A stretch of 64,000 bases of DNA from Clostridium pasteurianum DSM 525 = ATCC 6013. Lineage in GTDB: Bacteria; Bacillota; Clostridia; Clostridiales; Clostridiaceae. Numbering within the stretch: the first letter of the stretch is position 1; the number at the start of each line of letters is the position of its first letter. This document shows positions 25,324 through 34,041 of the stretch, in pieces. A program made the translations under genes and the position numbers. Where the stretch lies: assembly GCF_000807255.1 (NCBI RefSeq), contig NZ_CP009268.1:1704384-1768383 (forward strand). Reading direction: 5' to 3'. Under the pieces are notes generated by a model. The model had not been told where the DNA came from, did no database searches, and was given only the letters and a program-made list of their open reading frames with translations.

Positions 25324-26457
25324 ATGGTTAAAAATAGACGAAATGTAATTATAGGTATTGTTATAGTTTTAATGGCAGTAGTTTTTTTGTGTTTTAAAAA
25401 TATTGCTGAAAATAATAATGATAATGCACCGGTGCATGGTAAAGTCATATCTGAAAGTTCAGAGGATGGAAATTCTGAGCAAAAAAGTAATAATACCAGC
25501 GGAGTTCAGCATGGTAAAGTTCAGGTAAAAATAACTTCTGGAAGCCATAAAGGAGAGGTAGTTACTTTAGACAATCTGGTTAACGATAAAACTTTCCATG
25601 AAAGTATAGCCTATAAAGGATCAGAGGTTCTTATAAATCTTGATGAAAATGATGATGGAAGTATAAAAAGTGCATATATATATGAGATAGTAAGATACAA
25701 ATATATATACATATTATTGGCTGTTTTTATTATATTACTTGCAATTATAGGTGGTAAAAAAGGGATAAAGTCCATAGTTGCATTGGTATTAACCTGTATA
25801 GTTATATTAAAAATTCTTATTCCACTGATTATAAAGGGATATAATCCTGTAACAGTATCAATTGTATTATGTATAGGTGTAAGTATTTTAAGTCTGCTTA
25901 TTATAAGCGGAAAGAATAAAAAAACTATGGCGGCAATTATTGGAACCATAGGTGGAGTACTTATAGCAGCAATTATTGGAATATTAATGAGTACATTTTT
26001 AAGACTTACGGGACTCAGTGATGAAGAATTACAAATGTTAGTTTACATATCTCAAAATACTTCTTTTGATTTTAGAGGATTATTATTTTCAAGTATATTG
26101 ATGGGGGCCTTGGGAGCAGTTATGGATGTTAGTATGTCTATTGCTTCTTCCATTAATGAAATTAGAGAGAAAAGTGAAAATATATCTACAATAGAACTTA
26201 TAAAGTCTGGAATGAATGTGGGAAGAGATATTATGGGTACTATGGCTAATACATTAATATTGGCTTATGTAGGAGGATCCATGTACATTTTAATGCTTAT
26301 ATCTTCTTATAATTTACCTATGTTTAGGATTTTAAATCAAGATGTTATAGCTTCAGAAATTTTAAAATCTATGGCTGGAAGTATAGGATTAACTTTGACT
26401 ATACCAATTACAGCGGCAGCAGCTGCTTGGCTATACAGAAAAAAATATAATGATTAG
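25324..26457 (+). CDS. YibE/F family multi-pass membrane protein
   Basis: 377 residues. A first membrane helix (about 8-27) is followed by a roughly 100-residue extracellular segment containing a beta-barrel-like region (HGKVQVKITSGSHKGEVVTLDNLVND). Seven or so further membrane helices come after it (IYILLAVFIILLAIIGGKKGIKSIVALV ... SILMGALGAVMDVSMSIASSI ... GRDIMGTMANTLILAYVGGSMYI). This matches YibE/F, a Firmicute family of probable transporters without a proven substrate. GAGGTGAGAAT precedes ATG. Monocistronic by position. Confidence 0.87.
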   Translation: MVKNRRNVIIGIVIVLMAVVFLCFKNIAENNNDNAPVHGKVISESSEDGNSEQKSNNTSGVQHGKVQVKITSGSHKGEVVTLDNLVNDKTFHESIAYKGSEVLINLDENDDGSIKSAYIYEIVRYKYIYILLAVFIILLAIIGGKKGIKSIVALVLTCIVILKILIPLIIKGYNPVTVSIVLCIGVSILSLLIISGKNKKTMAAIIGTIGGVLIAAIIGILMSTFLRLTGLSDEELQMLVYISQNTSFDFRGLLFSSILMGALGAVMDVSMSIASSINEIREKSENISTIELIKSGMNVGRDIMGTMANTLILAYVGGSMYILMLISSYNLPMFRILNQDVIASEILKSMAGSIGLTLTIPITAAAAAWLYRKKYND

Positions 26458-26500
26458 TATATTAAGTATATTATTGTCAATAATTTAAATATACATTTTA

Positions 26501-26529
26501 TTGACAATTGAATAGAATAGTAATATAAT
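26501..26529 (+). promoter_or_regulatory. Consensus promoter of the iscR-cysK-iscS-mnmA operon, with inverted repeat
   Basis: TTGACA (26501-26506) and TATAAT (26524-26529) with a 17-bp spacer, both perfect. An 11-bp inverted repeat (ATTGTCAATAA at 26473-26483, TTATTGACAAT at 26498-26508) overlaps the -35 box and is a candidate operator for the Rrf2 regulator encoded next. Confidence 0.8.
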
Positions 26530-26610
26530 CATAGTAAATATATAGAAATACTAAGCAATAAATATGCTATTTAATAATTTTATTATAATATTAAAATGAG
26601 AGGTGTGCAA

Positions 26611-27048
26611 ATGAAAATTTCTACAAAAGGAAGATACGGCTTAAAGGCTATGATTGACTTATCTATAAATTCAGTAAATGATAGTGTTACTTTAAAGAGC
26701 ATAAGCGAGAGACAAAATATATCTGAGGGATATTTAGAACAGATTTTTGCAGCTCTTAGAAAAAAAGGGCTTATTCAAGGTAAAAAGGGTTCACAAGGAG
26801 GATATATATTAGGCCAATCACCTAGCGATATTACTGTTGGTGATATTCTAAGAGCCTTGGAGGGTGAATTAAATTTAGTAGAAATTGATGAAACTAAAAC
26901 TGATGATAGAGTGGAGCAATGTATTAACTACAATGTTTGGAGTAAGCTCAATAAAAGTATAAATGATATAGTGGATTCAATTACTTTGGAAGACCTAGTT
27001 ATGAAGTATAATACACTTGCTAATGACACATTTATGTATTATATTTAA
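26611..27048 (+). CDS. Rrf2-family regulator, IscR/CymR-like
   Basis: 145 residues. MKISTKGRYGLKAMIDLSIN and the helix-turn-helix (LKSISERQNISEGYLEQIFAALRKKGLIQGKKGSQGGYILG) are diagnostic of Rrf2. Unlike the regulator at 11273 it has only one cysteine (EQCINYNVW), so it probably does not hold a cluster in the NsrR/IscR way. It more likely acts like CymR, the cysteine-metabolism repressor that works with CysK. The cysK gene follows by 18 bases, which supports that reading. An in-frame ATG at 26596 is rejected because GAGAGGTG lies between it and 26611. Confidence 0.88.
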   Translation: MKISTKGRYGLKAMIDLSINSVNDSVTLKSISERQNISEGYLEQIFAALRKKGLIQGKKGSQGGYILGQSPSDITVGDILRALEGELNLVEIDETKTDDRVEQCINYNVWSKLNKSINDIVDSITLEDLVMKYNTLANDTFMYYI

Positions 27049-27066
27049 TAATAAGAGGTGATTTTC

Positions 27067-27996
27067 ATGTCAAGAATTTTTAAAAATGTTACTGAGTTAA
27101 TAGGAAATACTCCTTTAGTAGAGTTATCTAAATATGAAGATTCAGAAAAGCTCCAAGGAAAAATATTGGCTAAAGTTGAATATTTTAATCCAGCAGGAAG
27201 TGTAAAAGATAGAATAGGATATTCAATGATAACTGATGCAGAGGAAAAAGGACTCATAAATAAAGATACAGTTATAATAGAGCCAACAAGTGGCAACACT
27301 GGTGTAGGTTTGGCACTTGTATGTTCAGCAAAAGGATATAAGTTGATTTTAACTATGCCAGAAACCATGAGTATTGAAAGAAGAAAACTATTAAAAGCCT
27401 ATGGGGCAGATTTAGTTTTAACACCGGGACCAGATGGAATGAAAGGTGCAATAAAAAAAGCAGAAGAGCTTGCAGTTGAGTATAAAAATGCTTTTATACC
27501 TCAGCAGTTTAAAAATCCTGCTAATCCTGCTTATCATGAAAAAACTACTGCGGAAGAGATATGGAAGGATACCGATGGTAAAGTGGATGTATTTATTTCT
27601 GGAGTAGGTACTGGTGGTACTCTTACTGGAGTAGCAAAGGTACTTAAGGAGAGAAATCCTAAAGTAAAAATAATAGCAGTTGAACCTTATGATTCACCTG
27701 TACTTGAAGGAGGAAAGCCAGGTCCTCATAAACTTCAGGGAATAGGTGCTGGATTTGTGCCAGATGTTTTAAAATTAGATTTAGTAGATGAAATAATAGC
27801 AGTTAAAAATGAAGAGGCTTTTGCTATCACTAAAGAATTAGCTACAGTAGAAGGTCTTTTAGTTGGTATTTCATCAGGAGCAGCTGTGTCTGCTGCATTG
27901 CAAGTTGCAAAAAGACCTGAATTTAAAGATAAAAATATAGTTGTAATACTTCCTGATACAGGTCAAAGATATCTGTCAATGGGAGTTTTCGATTAA
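27067..27996 (+). CDS. cysK: Cysteine synthase A (O-acetylserine sulfhydrylase)
   Basis: A 309-residue PLP enzyme that makes cysteine from O-acetylserine and sulfide. [14 protein letters not shown] carries the PLP lysine, [12 protein letters not shown] the substrate loop, and [16 protein letters not shown] the phosphate-binding loop; the end is [21 protein letters not shown] 27067 is placed by AAGAGGTGATTTTC; a GTG at 27058 lies inside that site. It is the second gene of an operon whose first gene is Rrf2-type. In Bacillus, CysK is the co-regulator of CymR, so the pair may be a sensor as well as an enzyme-regulator couple. Confidence 0.95.
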   Translation: MSRIFKNVTELIGNTPLVELSKYEDSEKLQGKILAKVEYFNPAGSVKDRIGYSMITDAEEKGLINKDTVIIEPTSGNTGVGLALVCSAKGYKLILTMPETMSIERRKLLKAYGADLVLTPGPDGMKGAIKKAEELAVEYKNAFIPQQFKNPANPAYHEKTTAEEIWKDTDGKVDVFISGVGTGGTLTGVAKVLKERNPKVKIIAVEPYDSPVLEGGKPGPHKLQGIGAGFVPDVLKLDLVDEIIAVKNEEAFAITKELATVEGLLVGISSGAAVSAALQVAKRPEFKDKNIVVILPDTGQRYLSMGVFD

Positions 27997-28009
27997 ATAC
28001 AGATAAATG

Positions 28010-28040
28010 TATATGGCACAAATTTTATTTGTGCCATATA
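28010..28040 (+). terminator. Hairpin between cysK and iscS (partial terminator or processing site)
   Basis: A perfect 13-bp stem (TATATGGCACAAA / TTTGTGCCATATA) with a 5-base loop, but no long T-run after it. It sits in the 76-bp gap and could lower downstream expression or protect the upstream message. Confidence 0.55.
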
Positions 28041-28072
28041 TATTTATACTTTTAAGAAAAGGTAGTGATAAA

Positions 28073-29227
28073 ATGAAGTATGATAAAAAATTAGTATATT
28101 TGGACTATGGTGCCTCTACTCCTATGAATAAAGAAGTTTTTAAGGAGATAGAGCCTTATTTTTATACTTTTTACGGTAATCCTTCATCAGTATCTTCTTT
28201 CTCTGAAAGATCAAAAATGGCTATATTTAATGCTAGGGAAAGAATAGCTAAGGCCATAAATTGTCAAAGAAATGAAATCTATTTTACCAGTGGTGGTACA
28301 GAAAGTGATAACTGGGCAATAAAAGGGATAGCCCTCAAAAATAGAGACAAGGGCAATCATATAATAACTACCTCCATAGAACATCCAGCCGTGCTCAATA
28401 CTTGCAAATATTTAGAAGAATTAGGATTTAAAATTACATATGTTCCAGTTGACAAATATGGTATAGTAAATTTAGAATATATAAAAAATGCTATTACTGA
28501 AAGTACTATTTTAGTGTCAATTATGTTTGCAAACAATGAAGTTGGCTCAATACAGCCAATTAAAGAAATAGGAGAAGTTTGCAGACAAAAGAATATAATT
28601 TTTCATACTGATGCAGTTCAAGCAGCTGGTCATATTCCAATAGATGTAGAGAAAATGAATATAGATATGCTTTCTATGTCTGCACATAAATTTTATGGAC
28701 CTAAAGGCATAGGGATTTTATATATAAAACGTGGAATTAAGATAGATAATTTTGTTCACGGAGGACATCAAGAAAGGGGAAGAAGGGCAGGGACAGAGAA
28801 TACTCCGGGTATTGTTGGTTTAGGCAAAGCCCTTGAATTATGTAATTCAAACATAATTGAAGAATCAAATAGAACAAAATATTTAAGAGATAAATTGGCA
28901 AAGGAAATTTTAGAAATACCAGGAACTGAAATCAATGGCCCTGATTATGAAAGAAGGCTTCCAGGCAATTTAAATATATGCTTTAATGGTATAGATGCAG
29001 AAATATTACTTATGTCTTTGGATTTAAAAGGAATTTGTGCATCTGCAGGAAGTGCATGTTCAGCAGGTTCTATAAGACCATCTCATGTACTCTCTGCCAT
29101 GGGTATTAGTCCAGAAAAGTGTAAAAGCTCACTAAGGTTCAGCCTTGGAGAGGGAATATCAGAAGAAGATATTGATTATACTATTAGTACACTAAAAGAA
29201 ATAATTGGCAGTATTAGAACTACTTAA
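28073..29227 (+). CDS. Cysteine desulfurase, NifS/IscS type
   Basis: A 384-residue PLP enzyme that removes sulfur from cysteine for Fe-S clusters and tRNA thiolation. The sequence begins VYLDYGASTPMNKEVFKEIEPYF. SMSAHKFYGPKG holds the PLP lysine, and ICASAGSACSAGSIRPSHVL holds the persulfide-forming cysteine. The open frame extends to 28007, but AAAAGGTAGTGATAA places the start at 28073. It lies 15 bases before mnmA, the standard sulfur acceptor route for tRNA. An IscU scaffold gene, usually next to such genes in clostridia, is missing here. Confidence 0.93.
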   Translation: MKYDKKLVYLDYGASTPMNKEVFKEIEPYFYTFYGNPSSVSSFSERSKMAIFNARERIAKAINCQRNEIYFTSGGTESDNWAIKGIALKNRDKGNHIITTSIEHPAVLNTCKYLEELGFKITYVPVDKYGIVNLEYIKNAITESTILVSIMFANNEVGSIQPIKEIGEVCRQKNIIFHTDAVQAAGHIPIDVEKMNIDMLSMSAHKFYGPKGIGILYIKRGIKIDNFVHGGHQERGRRAGTENTPGIVGLGKALELCNSNIIEESNRTKYLRDKLAKEILEIPGTEINGPDYERRLPGNLNICFNGIDAEILLMSLDLKGICASAGSACSAGSIRPSHVLSAMGISPEKCKSSLRFSLGEGISEEDIDYTISTLKEIIGSIRTT

Positions 29228-29242
29228 AGAAGAGGTGTATTT

Positions 29243-30322
29243 ATGAATAATAGAGTTGTAGTTGGTATGAGCGGAGGAGTAGACAGCTCAGTAACTGCAT
29301 ATCTTTTAAAAGAACAAGGGTATGAAGTAATTGGAGTAACCATGCAGGTATGGCCTGAGGATAAAGAATATGAAGAAAGGGAAGGGGGATGCTGCTCTCT
29401 TTCTTCTGTGGAAGATGCCAGAAGAGTAGCACATAAACTTGGAATACCATTTTATGTGATGAATTTTAAAGATATATTTGATGAAAAAGTTATTCAGCCT
29501 TTCATACAGGAATACTTATCAGGCAGAACTCCAAATCCATGCATAGCTTGCAATAAATTTATAAAATTTGATGCTTTTTTAGAAAAGGCAAAATCCTTAG
29601 GTGCAGATTATGTAGCTACAGGGCATTATGCAAAAATATATAAAAATGATAAAGGCAGATATTTAATAGAAAGATCGAAAGATGATAAAAAAGATCAAAC
29701 TTATGTATTGTATAATATGACGCAGCATCAGCTCGAACATACATTAATGCCTTGTGGAGATTATAGTAAGGATAGAATACGAGAAATTGCAAAAGAAATA
29801 GGATTAAGTGTTCATAATAAAAAAGATAGTGAAGAGATTTGCTTTATTCCAGATAATGATCATGGTGCCTATATAAAAAGACAAAGACCTGAACAGGTTA
29901 AAGAGGGAAATTTTGTAGACAGCAATGGTAACATATTAGGACGACATAAGGGTATAGTATATTATACTATAGGTCAGAGAAAAGGACTTGGAATTTCACT
30001 AGGTAAGCCTGTGTTTGTAAAAGATATAAATATTTTAAAAAACGAGGTTGTACTTGGCAGTGAAGAGGATATATTCAAAAAATCACTTATAGCAAATGAA
30101 GTTAATTTTATTTCCTTTGATAAACTTGATTCACCCATGAAGGTTCAAGCAAAAATAAGGTATGCCTCTAAAGCCACAGAGGCAACTATATATCCACTTG
30201 AAGACTCAAAGATAAAGGTGACTTTTGAAAAACCTGTTAGAGCTATAACTAAAGGTCAATCTGTAGTTTTTTATGATGGTGATTTACTTCTAGGTGGTGG
30301 CATTATAGAAAAACTTAATTGA
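29243..30322 (+). CDS. mnmA: tRNA-specific 2-thiouridylase MnmA
   Basis: 359 residues. It activates U34 of Lys/Glu/Gln tRNAs with ATP and inserts sulfur supplied by the cysteine desulfurase. The PP-loop is [10 protein letters not shown] at residues about 8-17. The first catalytic cysteine lies in [12 protein letters not shown] and the second in [14 protein letters not shown]-type central and C-terminal beta-barrel domains follow ([35 protein letters not shown]). Length is normal. AGAAGAGGTGTATTT precedes ATG. It is the last gene of the iscR-cysK-iscS-mnmA operon. Confidence 0.96.
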   Translation: MNNRVVVGMSGGVDSSVTAYLLKEQGYEVIGVTMQVWPEDKEYEEREGGCCSLSSVEDARRVAHKLGIPFYVMNFKDIFDEKVIQPFIQEYLSGRTPNPCIACNKFIKFDAFLEKAKSLGADYVATGHYAKIYKNDKGRYLIERSKDDKKDQTYVLYNMTQHQLEHTLMPCGDYSKDRIREIAKEIGLSVHNKKDSEEICFIPDNDHGAYIKRQRPEQVKEGNFVDSNGNILGRHKGIVYYTIGQRKGLGISLGKPVFVKDINILKNEVVLGSEEDIFKKSLIANEVNFISFDKLDSPMKVQAKIRYASKATEATIYPLEDSKIKVTFEKPVRAITKGQSVVFYDGDLLLGGGIIEKLN

Positions 30323-30532
30323 TTAATATATATAGGAAGTTAAGATAGAGACAATAAAAAATATATTAGTAACAAAATTATGTGTATGTTTATTGCATTT
30401 TAGCATTATGAATGATATAATGCCTATATGCAAGAGATTTAATATCATGAACCGAACATTCTCCTTTTCTATTCGGAAGTGTAATTTTATGAATTGTTAG
30501 ATCCCTAATTCTGAAAAAGGAGGTATGTTTAA

Positions 30533-30697
30533 ATGGCTGATAAGACTATTGTATGTAAAGATTGTAGTAAGGATTTTATCTTCACTGAAGGTGAACAAGA
30601 ATTTTACAAAGAAAAAGGTTTTGAAAATGATCCTGTTAGATGTCCTGAATGTAGAAAAGCAAGAAAGGCACAAAACAACAGAGGTTTCAGAAGATAG
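30533..30697 (+). CDS. Small zinc-ribbon protein
   Basis: 54 residues: MADKTIVCKDCSKDFIFTEG, then EQEFYKEKGF and PVRCPECRKARKAQ. The two CxxC pairs (CKDC and CPEC) form a stand-alone zinc ribbon of the family often called 'zinc-ribbon domain containing protein' or probable zinc finger (zf-trcl type), with a basic C-terminus. The function is unknown; the size and basic tail suggest nucleic-acid or ribosome association. A strong AAAAAGGAGG site lies upstream of ATG 30533. Confidence 0.85.
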   Translation: MADKTIVCKDCSKDFIFTEGEQEFYKEKGFENDPVRCPECRKARKAQNNRGFRR

Positions 30698-30717
30698 TTT
30701 GATTTTATGATTATATT

Positions 30718-30749
30718 TAGCCACTGATTTTATCAGTGGCTATTTTTAT
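30718..30749. terminator. Terminator between the zinc-ribbon gene and the convergent deacetylase gene
   Basis: An 11-bp perfect stem (TAGCCACTGAT / ATCAGTGGCTA), 3-base loop, T-run on the plus strand. Confidence 0.85.
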
Positions 30750-31484
30750 CTATTTTTTAATTTTATAATGATATTCTGGAGTCATGTTGGTAATTGGTTC
30801 TATTTTATATCCGTTGTTTCTATAATAACTTATAATTTGAGGTAATGCCTTTATGGTATTAATATTATTTGAATTACAATGCATGAGAATTATTACTTTA
30901 TCATCTTCAAGTTTGCATTTTTTCGCTTTCTTTACTAATTGATTTACAGGTAGATGAGGATTTACTCCATCATCTATACATACATTCCAATCATAAACTT
31001 TCAAATTATTTTTATGAAGCTTTTCAAGCATTTCAGTATTAAGGTGTTTAGAACTTCCGCCTGGAAATCTTATTAAATTTGTATTTATTCCTGTAACTTC
31101 TTTAATTTTATTTTGAGTATGAAGCATTTCCTGAAGAAATGTATCTTCATCTTTATATATTTTTTTGAAATTATGAGAAAAAGTATGAAGACCAATGCTG
31201 TGACCTTCTTTATATATTCTTTTTAACAAATCCTCTCTTTCATCTATTTCCTTACCTACTACAAAAAAGGTAGCTTTTACATTATATTTTTTTAAAGTAT
31301 CTAGTAGTTTACCAGTTATTATAGTGGGACCATCATCAAAAGTTAGATATACAATTTTTTTATTAGAAATTTCATCTGGAGAATCCATGTATTTTGCCTT
31401 TGGAATACTTATATAAATAGATTGAATTATTAATAATGATATTAAAAAAAATAAATTAAATTTATACTTTTTGAATTTAAACAT
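30750..31484 (-). CDS. Polysaccharide deacetylase (NodB domain), membrane-anchored
   Basis: 244 residues. A short basic start and one hydrophobic helix (about 10-27) anchor or export the protein. The NodB domain begins at about residue 43: VYLTFDDGPT (metal Asp and catalytic Asp), HSIGLHTFSHN (two metal histidines), IRFPGGSSKH, and VIILMHCNS near the end. This is the carbohydrate esterase 4 family, which removes N-acetyl groups from peptidoglycan or related glycans outside the cell. AAAGGAAGATGAGTT precedes ATG. The 335-bp gap before the next gene (31485-31819) is A/T-rich and holds the divergent promoters; nothing else is clear there. Confidence 0.9.
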   Translation of the reverse strand: MFKFKKYKFNLFFLISLLIIQSIYISIPKAKYMDSPDEISNKKIVYLTFDDGPTIITGKLLDTLKKYNVKATFFVVGKEIDEREDLLKRIYKEGHSIGLHTFSHNFKKIYKDEDTFLQEMLHTQNKIKEVTGINTNLIRFPGGSSKHLNTEMLEKLHKNNLKVYDWNVCIDDGVNPHLPVNQLVKKAKKCKLEDDKVIILMHCNSNNINTIKALPQIISYYRNNGYKIEPITNMTPEYHYKIKK

Positions 31485-31819
31485 AACTCATCTTCCTTTT
31501 TATTTCTTAGTGTCATTTTAGTATTTCCAAAAAACGCATTAAAAAATACTGGGATAAATTTTAACAATTTCATGAAATTTACTATTAAAATTCTAAAAGT
31601 TAAATATATATAGATTCCTAATTTATTGGAGAAAAAATATTTGCACTTCAATGGAGTTATTGATGGAATAATGATATTTATTTTGCTAAAAAAGAAATTA
31701 TATATTAATATCAAATCTAATATGCTTAATATGTTATAATATATAAAGATTAAAATATAGTTGTAGATAATAAATTTATAAGTATTATCTCAAAAGACTA
31801 TTTAGGAGAAATAATAATT

Positions 31820-32494
31820 ATGGAAGAAAATATTTTAATTGTAGAAGACGAAGAGAGAATGAGAAAACTTATAAGTGCATATTTAAAAAAAGATGGATAC
31901 AATACTTTAGAAGCAAAAAATGGATCGGAAGCTATAAAGATTTTTAATTCTAATGAAACAATTCTTATAGTTCTTGATATAATGATGCCTTTAATAGATG
32001 GATTTGATGTGTGTAGATACATAAGGAAGAATTCAGATGTACCAATAATTATATTGACCGCTAAGGCAGAAGAAGATGATAAGCTTTTAGGATATGAATT
32101 AGGGGCGGATGATTATATAACTAAACCTTTTAGTCCTAAAATATTAGTAGCCAAAACAAAGGCACTTTTAAAACGCTATCATGGGGAGAATGAGTCAAAT
32201 AATATAGATTTTCATGGCATCAGTATTAATGAATTGAGTCATGAGGTTAAAATTGATAATAAGGAGATATATTTATCTCCAAAAGAATTTGATCTTTTAT
32301 TATATTTTATAAAAAATAAAGGAATAGTGTTAAGCAGAAATAAAATACTGGATGGAGTATGGGGAATGGATTATTATGGTGATCTTAGGACGGTAGATAC
32401 CCATATAAAAAGATTAAGAGAAAAACTCATGGATAAGGCTCATCTAATATCTACAGTTAGGGGGAGCGGTTATAAATTAGAGGTGAAAAAATGA
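31820..32494 (+). CDS. OmpR/PhoB-family response regulator
   Basis: 224 residues: a receiver domain with acidic pair Glu9-Asp10, phospho-acceptor Asp53 (VLDIMMP), Thr in ILTAKA and Lys in YITKPFSP, then a winged-helix DNA-binding domain (about 128-222, LSPKEFDLLLYFIKNKGIVLSR ... GDLRTVDTHIKRLREKL ... STVRGSGYKLE). AGGAGAAATAATAATT precedes ATG. It overlaps the histidine kinase gene by 4 bases, and the pair forms one two-component system. It may regulate the convergent htrA gene; that is inference. Confidence 0.95.
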   Translation: MEENILIVEDEERMRKLISAYLKKDGYNTLEAKNGSEAIKIFNSNETILIVLDIMMPLIDGFDVCRYIRKNSDVPIIILTAKAEEDDKLLGYELGADDYITKPFSPKILVAKTKALLKRYHGENESNNIDFHGISINELSHEVKIDNKEIYLSPKEFDLLLYFIKNKGIVLSRNKILDGVWGMDYYGDLRTVDTHIKRLREKLMDKAHLISTVRGSGYKLEVKK

Positions 32495-33987
32495 ATTTCA
32501 ATAGAGGAATAGCTGTAAAATTATTCTTTATAACATTGGCTTTTTTTACGTTATTTATAAGCAGTATACTTATTTTTCAGTCTTTATTTTTTGAAAAATT
32601 CTATATTAGTAGAAAAATGGACACTTTGCAGAGAAATGTAGAAAAATTTAAAAAAGATTATAATAATACTTCTAATACTAATGATATTTCACAATTAGCA
32701 AGAGATTTTGAAGATTCAAATAATAGTAAAGTGGCTATTTTAGATAAATATGGATTTTTAAATTTTGTAGCAGGATATGATAACAGAGAAGCAGAATCAG
32801 CTAGTGTAAAGGTTATAAAAGAAGTGATTAATAACTGGAACTCAAATCCTGGATTATCTATAAATATCCTGAAAAGTGGAAAAAGCAGCACTTACATATT
32901 TGACAATAAGGTTTATAATATAAAAAATATAGTTTGTGTGGTTCCCGATAGTGAAAAACAAGAGGTAGTATTTGCTGTTTCTTCATTACAACCCGTTAAT
33001 GAGGCCTCATCTGTTATTAAAGAATTTTATATATACATATATATATCTGCATTGATATTTATTATAATACTATCACTTATATATTCAAACATGATTTCCA
33101 AACCATTGATAAGTTTAAATAAGACTGCATCTAAAATGGTAAATTTGGATTTTTCAGAAAAGTGTATTGTTAAGACCAATGATGAAATTGGAAATTTGGG
33201 AAATACTTTAAATTTTCTATCTGAAAGTTTGAATAATGCAATGGATTCTTTAAAAAAGGCCAATGAAAAACTAAAAAATGATATTGAACAGGAAAGAAAA
33301 TTAGAAAAAATGCGTAAAGAATTCGTTGGTGGTGTATCCCATGAATTGAAAACTCCTATAAGTCTTATAGAGGGATATGCAGAAGGAATTAAGGATAACA
33401 TTTTTGAAGAAGATAAAAATTATTATATAGATGTAATTATAGATGAAGCAAAGAAAATGGGAGCTCTAGTTAAGGATATGCTGGATTTATCCCAACTTGA
33501 AAGTGGTAATTTTAAGCTGAAGTATAATAATTTTTATATTGATAAACTCATTAGTGCTACCATAAGAAAGTATTATAATATGCTTAATAATAGAGAAATT
33601 GATGTAAATTTGAATTTAATTAGCAGTGTTTTAACTGAAGGTGACTCTATGAGAATTGAACAGGTGTTGACAAATTTCATTACCAATGCTATAGATCATA
33701 CAGAAAATAAAAGTAAAATCAGTATAGATATGTGTGAACATGAAGATAAAGTATATGTATATATAAAAAACTGGGGAAAAAATATTGAAAAAGATGAATT
33801 ATCAAAAATTTGGGATAAATTTTATAAAATAGATAAGTCAAGAAATAGGAGTATTGGAGGAACTGGTCTTGGCCTTGCCATAACTAAAAATATACTTATG
33901 CTGCATAAAAGTGATTTTGGAGTAGAAAATTTTAAGGGTGGTGTAGCTTTCTATTTTTCGTTATTTAAAGCAGATAGCTCTGATTGA
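32491..33987 (+). CDS. Sensor histidine kinase
   Basis: 498 residues. TM1 is about residues 9-32 and TM2 about 172-195, with a 140-residue extracellular sensor domain between. A HAMP domain (SKPLISLNKTASKMVNLDFSEK) and a short coiled coil follow. Then come the dimerisation/phospho-acceptor helix FVGGVSHELKTPISLIEGYAEG and the ATP-binding domain with N box (NFITNAIDHTENK), a G1-region and GGTGLGLAITKNI. It is coupled to the upstream response regulator by an ATGA overlap. The extracellular domain has no recognisable ligand signature. Confidence 0.95.
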   Translation: MNFNRGIAVKLFFITLAFFTLFISSILIFQSLFFEKFYISRKMDTLQRNVEKFKKDYNNTSNTNDISQLARDFEDSNNSKVAILDKYGFLNFVAGYDNREAESASVKVIKEVINNWNSNPGLSINILKSGKSSTYIFDNKVYNIKNIVCVVPDSEKQEVVFAVSSLQPVNEASSVIKEFYIYIYISALIFIIILSLIYSNMISKPLISLNKTASKMVNLDFSEKCIVKTNDEIGNLGNTLNFLSESLNNAMDSLKKANEKLKNDIEQERKLEKMRKEFVGGVSHELKTPISLIEGYAEGIKDNIFEEDKNYYIDVIIDEAKKMGALVKDMLDLSQLESGNFKLKYNNFYIDKLISATIRKYYNMLNNREIDVNLNLISSVLTEGDSMRIEQVLTNFITNAIDHTENKSKISIDMCEHEDKVYVYIKNWGKNIEKDELSKIWDKFYKIDKSRNRSIGGTGLGLAITKNILMLHKSDFGVENFKGGVAFYFSLFKADSSD

Positions 33988-33995
33988 AGCAAGTA

Positions 33996-34032
33996 AAATA
34001 GGAATTTGAACTTTTAATTCAAATTCCTATTT
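33996..34032. terminator. Bidirectional terminator between the kinase and htrA genes
   Basis: A 15-bp perfect stem (AAATAGGAATTTGAA and its complement), 7-base loop, with A and T runs on both sides. Confidence 0.8.
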
Positions 34033-34041
34033 GTCAATTGG

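Noticed and set aside
30497-30724. Minus-strand frame over the zinc-ribbon gene
   Set aside because: Shadow of the 54-aa zinc-ribbon gene, which has a strong ribosome binding site and two CxxC pairs.
33985-33996. ATTGAAGCAAGT just after the histidine kinase stop codon matches the left edge of the structured repeat
   Set aside because: Only about 12 bases match and no other part of the element follows; it overlaps the stop codon context and may be chance.
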